64,000 nucleotides of DNA from Bradyrhizobium yuanmingense. Lineage in GTDB: Bacteria > Pseudomonadota > Alphaproteobacteria > Rhizobiales > Xanthobacteraceae. Below, piece after piece: positions 60,802 to 64,000 of this stretch. Each line of letters starts with the position of its first letter. Positions within the stretch are counted from its first letter, which is position 1. The notes below the pieces were generated by a model. The model was not told the DNA's origin, ran no database searches, and saw only the letters and a list, made by a program, of their open reading frames with translations. A program made the position numbers and the translations under genes. The DNA is taken from the NCBI RefSeq assembly GCF_029167105.1, contig NZ_JARFML010000020.1, forward strand, positions 62,001-126,000, in the 5' to 3' direction.

Positions 60802-61518
60802 TTACGGGCGGCTATGCCTCACATGAAGGTTTTCAAGCATATTGTTGTAACGACCAATAAGGTCCATCAGCTCGGCGGCATGATCTAACAAAAAGCGGCA
60901 GATGCTGGTACCGACTATCTGCACTGTCGCGTCGATCTGCTCCAAGAGCTCGTCACGAACCGCGCTACAGTGACTTGCAAAGAGAGCTGCGTCGCTCGAC
61001 CATTCGCTCGCCATCCTCAGCGTTTCCAGCGTCGGCGCTTCGTGCTGTGGTGCAACCGCGAACCACCGATCTACGTGCATGCTCCGGTCGCCCCCGCCCG
61101 CTCGAGGAGTGCCGCGAAAAACCGCTCGCTCGACATCAATGGAAAGTAGCTCCAGCGTCTCGCTATGAAGGCGGTCAACCTCAGTCATGGAATGGTCGAA
61201 CATGCTGCTAAGCTGCACGAGCTGCAACCATGCGAGCCTCAAATGCTGGTAGGGCGACAATTCGTCATTCTGCCAAGGATAGTTGCTGGCAACAACCCGG
61301 CAGATACCGAGGTCGCCGTACACAGTCACCAACTTCAAGAGTGCCTCAAGCTCCGCCTTTAAGCGCCGGTGAATGGTCGTTATCCCTCCTCGCATCTGCT
61401 CCGGCACGAACTCGAAGGAGGGTTCGGACAAGCGCATAAGATTCTTGTCAGCCAACTCGACAATCGGAGAGATCAGCCGGTTGATCTCACCTGTCGTTAG
61501 CTCACCCACCCTGTCCAT
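60802..61518 (-). CDS. Hypothetical protein, mostly helical
   Basis: This 238-residue soluble protein has no signal peptide. It contains long amphipathic helices (GEINRLISPIVELADKNLMRL, HRRLKAELEALLKLVTVYGD, LHSETLELLSIDVERAVFRG) and a Trp-rich middle (HVDRWFAVAP, MASEWSSDAAL). No family is recognised. Codon use and GC are lower than in the left part of the window. The gene converges on the cold-shock gene. The gap 61519-61931 upstream of it holds no gene I can support. Confidence 0.65.
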   Translation of the reverse strand: MDRVGELTTGEINRLISPIVELADKNLMRLSEPSFEFVPEQMRGGITTIHRRLKAELEALLKLVTVYGDLGICRVVASNYPWQNDELSPYQHLRLAWLQLVQLSSMFDHSMTEVDRLHSETLELLSIDVERAVFRGTPRAGGGDRSMHVDRWFAVAPQHEAPTLETLRMASEWSSDAALFASHCSAVRDELLEQIDATVQIVGTSICRFLLDHAAELMDLIGRYNNMLENLHVRHSRP

Positions 61519-61931
61519 ATCAAAAATCCAGCAATGCCCCGGCGCACCAGCACCCGACCTGCGTCGTTGGCTCGCGAATCCCAGTCGGGAGCCTCTCAGG
61601 GTTCGGCGATTTTCGGAAGCCCCAATTTAGGTCTCGAATCCAGGAACCGGTGGAAAGACGACCTGCATGGCGGCCGTCGACCGATAGATCCGATCGCGAA
61701 AGCCTTCGGCTTGCGGAAGTTTCAATAGTTCACTTTCGGCGTCGTTCGTGGCTGCCGACCAGCCTCGGCCGGGACGGTCGCCCATCTAGGCCCGTCGGCA
61801 CCCGAACGACTACCAGCGTCTCTCGGCGCCACTGGCCGCGCCGTTGCTTCAATTCGGGCCTCGATCGCAGCCGCCAGCCCGCACTTTTGCCGGATTGTCA
61901 TTGAGGGAGTTGGGGCGCAAAAGGCAGCGCC

Positions 61932-63140
61932 TCAATGGTTTACTGGCCTCCCATATGCCGATTGTTGCGGCCTTCCACCGCTTCCAGTCCAACCGGCGAG
62001 CGCCACATTGGCCCTCGCCCGCTTCTGTCCGAGCAAGTCATCATATATGTCCAACGTCCTCAGCGCGATATCGGACCAATCGTAGCGCAATGCGCTCTGG
62101 CGGCGGACCTCTTCGCGCTCTTCCGCATTTCGACGCGATACCGTCAGTGTCGACAGCTTTGCGCGCATCTCCTCGCAGTCCCCGACATGGAAGATGTGTT
62201 CGGGGTCGGTTACCACTTCCAGATTCGGGGCGATATCACTCACCAGCACCGGCAATCCGTAGCTAAGCGCTTCGAGCAATACGATCGGAAGTCCTTCGTG
62301 CGACGACGGCAGCACGAACAATGCCGCATGGGCATAGAGCTGCCGCAACCCGTCGCCAGTCTGAAACCCGGCCATGACCACACTATCGTGACCGGCGGCC
62401 TCTTTTGCTAACCTGTCGGCGTACTCGTTCTGGTGGTCAATCTTTCCGACTATGGCCAGTTTCCATCCCGGCAATGCAGCAGCCAGGAATGCGTGCAAGA
62501 GATCGAGTTGCCGCTTCTCGGGGACCAGCCGGCCGACCGTCAAAACGTATCGCCCTGGCTCCAGACCCAGTTCGACCACCCTCTCGCTCTGTTGCGGTAC
62601 ATCCGAGAATATCACGCCGTTCGGCACCACCTCGCATGGTTTGCCGTACTTCGACGTGATCAAGTCACCGATGCTGCGGCTGACCGCAATTCGCCGGTTG
62701 GCGTAGCGCATTCCGACGGCTTCGCCGGTCCTCAGCACCATACGCGCCGCCCAGCCCCATTTTTCCCTGTTGTAATCCTCGCCATGATGCGTGACGACGA
62801 CCCGCAGGCCGACGGCACGAAGCAACGGCGTCACAATCGCTGGACCTATCCCATGAATGTGGACTAGTGCCGGCCGCCGCACCATTGCGACAATTGCGCA
62901 GACGACTGAATGCAGCAGGGTCTCGAGGTACTTGTTGCTCACGGTCCACAGCCGCAGGACCCGGACTCCCCTCCATATCTTGGGGGCATCCGGCGCAACA
63001 TAGGGCGACCGCATGCAGACGGTAACCCGCCTGCCGAGCTCGACCACTCTCGGTGCAAGATTTTCTGCATGTGTCTCTATACCGCCCTGAACCTGGGGGA
63101 AGCCACGGAAGCCGAACATGTAGATCTCACGCCTGCTCAT
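61932..63140 (-). CDS. Glycosyltransferase family 4 protein
   Basis: This 402-residue GT-B enzyme begins with MFGFRGFPQVQGGIETHAENL, the N-terminal loop of family 4. The C-terminal nucleotide-sugar domain has VLTVGRLVPEKRQLDLL and the ExxxxxxxE motif in SSHEGLPIVLLEALSYGLPVLVSD. The opening resembles the capsular and O-antigen rhamnosyl-type transferases. It adds a sugar to a lipid-linked oligosaccharide in the cytoplasm. It lies 17 bp downstream of the radical SAM gene on the same strand. The last 20 residues are Gly/Arg-rich and may be non-conserved. Confidence 0.9.
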   Translation of the reverse strand: MSRREIYMFGFRGFPQVQGGIETHAENLAPRVVELGRRVTVCMRSPYVAPDAPKIWRGVRVLRLWTVSNKYLETLLHSVVCAIVAMVRRPALVHIHGIGPAIVTPLLRAVGLRVVVTHHGEDYNREKWGWAARMVLRTGEAVGMRYANRRIAVSRSIGDLITSKYGKPCEVVPNGVIFSDVPQQSERVVELGLEPGRYVLTVGRLVPEKRQLDLLHAFLAAALPGWKLAIVGKIDHQNEYADRLAKEAAGHDSVVMAGFQTGDGLRQLYAHAALFVLPSSHEGLPIVLLEALSYGLPVLVSDIAPNLEVVTDPEHIFHVGDCEEMRAKLSTLTVSRRNAEEREEVRRQSALRYDWSDIALRTLDIYDDLLGQKRARANVALAGWTGSGGRPQQSAYGRPVNH

Positions 63141-63157
63141 CTGGACTTCCTTCCAAT

Positions 63158-64000
63158 CTAATTGTTCATAAAGGTCCGCAGCGGGTAATGCTCTTCGGGG
63201 GTCATGCGGCCCTTGACCAGCCGGGCCTTGACGTTCTTGTTCAAAAACGACGTTCGCTCGACGTGCGGCGACGGGCGCACGTCGGAATAATTGATGTAGC
63301 TGTCAAAGCATATGCTTTTGCCCATCGAGACCTTGAGCTTATTCTTGAGGACCCATAGCAGAGGCTCGCTCTTCGGTAGCTGAGGAACCAGGTTGGATCG
63401 CATCGCGGTCCGTGCGGTCGTCACCATCCAGCAATTCTGCCCGCAACTCGCGACCTTCTTCCGTGTCTGCTGAGCGACCTCGCTATTCATGATCTCGCTC
63501 CATGATTCCCGCGCGAGATTTCCCATGGGCAAATCCGAGCGGACGTTGCAAGCCCACACGTCCGACCAGGGGTCGATAAAGGCGAAATCCTTTCCTGCGC
63601 TGCATGGGATCAGCCGATCGTGACCGAGAATCTTCTCGATCAGACCAAGGTTCAGATAGGCCCGAAACCAGTTCTTCGGCTTCGGGCTGCGCAGCATCGC
63701 CGAGATCAGCCCCTCAACCTTGCGCGCGACCGCCCTGCGGTCGTAGAAGTAATTGTCGTTCTTGTAGAACTGCCATGCATTGTGAAGCGTGGAGGTTGCC
63801 AGCTCGAAGCCCTCCTTGCGAGCGAACTCGTAGACACTGACAAGCTGATCGACGTTCTCGTCTTGGATGACCATGGCAAAGCCAAGGTCGGTGCCTCCGG
63901 CTTCACGCAGCATACGGAGCCCGGCAATTTTCGTGTAGTAACCGTCCTTCTCGCCGCGAATTCGATCGCTTGTCTCTTGATCGCCCTCGAGCGAGAAGCG
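63158..64000 (-). CDS. Radical SAM/SPASM protein, 3' part (5' end outside window)
   Basis: About 280 C-terminal residues are visible and the frame runs off the right edge. The SAM-barrel part reads FSLEGDQETSDRIRGEKDGYYTKI, matching the conserved step before the SPASM domain. The SPASM region has a Cys at RLIPCSAGKDFAFIDPWSDVWACN, then LPMGNLARESWSEIM and SCGQNCW. These would hold the auxiliary 4Fe-4S cluster. The N-terminal CxxxCxxC motif is outside the window. In polysaccharide loci such proteins are annotated as radical-SAM modifying enzymes of unknown substrate; peptide modification is an alternative. It precedes the glycosyltransferase. Confidence 0.85.
   Translation of the reverse strand, partial: RFSLEGDQETSDRIRGEKDGYYTKIAGLRMLREAGGTDLGFAMVIQDENVDQLVSVYEFARKEGFELATSTLHNAWQFYKNDNYFYDRRAVARKVEGLISAMLRSPKPKNWFRAYLNLGLIEKILGHDRLIPCSAGKDFAFIDPWSDVWACNVRSDLPMGNLARESWSEIMNSEVAQQTRKKVASCGQNCWMVTTARTAMRSNLVPQLPKSEPLLWVLKNKLKVSMGKSICFDSYINYSDVRPSPHVERTSFLNKNVKARLVKGRMTPEEHYPLRTFMNN

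Noticed and set aside
61519..61931. Gap between the unknown island gene and the glycosyltransferase, with several short open frames.
   Set aside because: No frame shows a ribosome-binding site, domain or plausible composition; left as non-coding.

Overview
The window is high-GC DNA with dense, mostly codirectional gene blocks, many FCD-GntR, LacI, IclR, LysR and AraC regulators, ABC and tripartite-type solute uptake, and alphaproteobacterial promoter types (EcfG GGAAC-N16-CGTT boxes and a CTTGAT/CTATAG housekeeping promoter). Together with the small DUF1236 and Gly/Ser-rich secreted proteins this points to Bradyrhizobium or a close relative in the Rhizobiales. That is an inference from style and protein content; no marker gene such as 16S rRNA is present.

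Layout. 1-1285: 5' part of a TonB-dependent siderophore receptor. 1.5-4.8 kb: DapA-family aldolase diverging from an FAD-linked 2-hydroxyacid dehydrogenase and its FCD-GntR regulator. 4.9-13.0 kb: a complete peptide-type ABC importer (binding protein, two ATPases, two permeases) diverging from a LacI regulator plus amidase, with two mirror-image operators between them. 13.1-16.5 kb: YgiQ radical SAM protein and an AraC regulator. 16.9-22.1 kb: a 1,100-residue protein of four tandem beta-barrel modules, a single-module relative, and a protein of two GrlR-like domains. 22.4-26.6 kb: SLT transglycosylase, a frameshifted SUMF1-type gene, and a Tat-exported aldo/keto reductase diverging from an AraC regulator. 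27.3-38.0 kb: envelope and stress genes, including an atypical LuxR-type regulator with a long repetitive tail, an L,D-transpeptidase, a lipoprotein, a 26-residue membrane peptide, and a cluster of small exported Gly/Ser-rich proteins. At least three EcfG (general stress) promoters lie in this stretch. 38.1-43.0 kb: exopolysaccharide genes (polymerase-like membrane protein, GH5 glycosidase, GumC/Wzc-like protein). 43.2-49.4 kb: gamma-glutamyltransferase and a dialkylglycine-decarboxylase-like aminotransferase with a LysR regulator, then an alcohol dehydrogenase/methyltransferase pair. 49.5-50.4 kb: PhyH dioxygenase behind a structured leader with an 11-codon leaderless ORF. 50.5-55.4 kb: a carboxylic-acid catabolic operon (enoyl-CoA hydratase, ADP-forming acyl-CoA synthetase, Bug-type binding protein) diverging from an IclR regulator with a clear palindromic operator. 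55.5-58.9 kb: secreted hypothetical protein, adenylate cyclase/TPR protein, QueD.

At 58,986-59,034 lies the 3' part of a tRNA-Arg(ACG) gene (anticodon arm to CCA) with no 5' half. This is the classic scar of tRNA-targeted integration. To its right the content changes: decayed TonB and SDR remnants, AT-richer spacer, a cold-shock protein with a TTG start, an unknown protein, a GT4 glycosyltransferase and a radical SAM/SPASM protein cut by the window end. I read this as the edge of a genomic island carrying surface-polysaccharide genes.

No rRNA, CRISPR array, transposase or integrase was seen. The most unusual items are the four-barrel fusion, the EcfG-controlled regulator with a degenerate receiver, the leaderless peptide leader at 49.5 kb, and the tRNA-bounded island.
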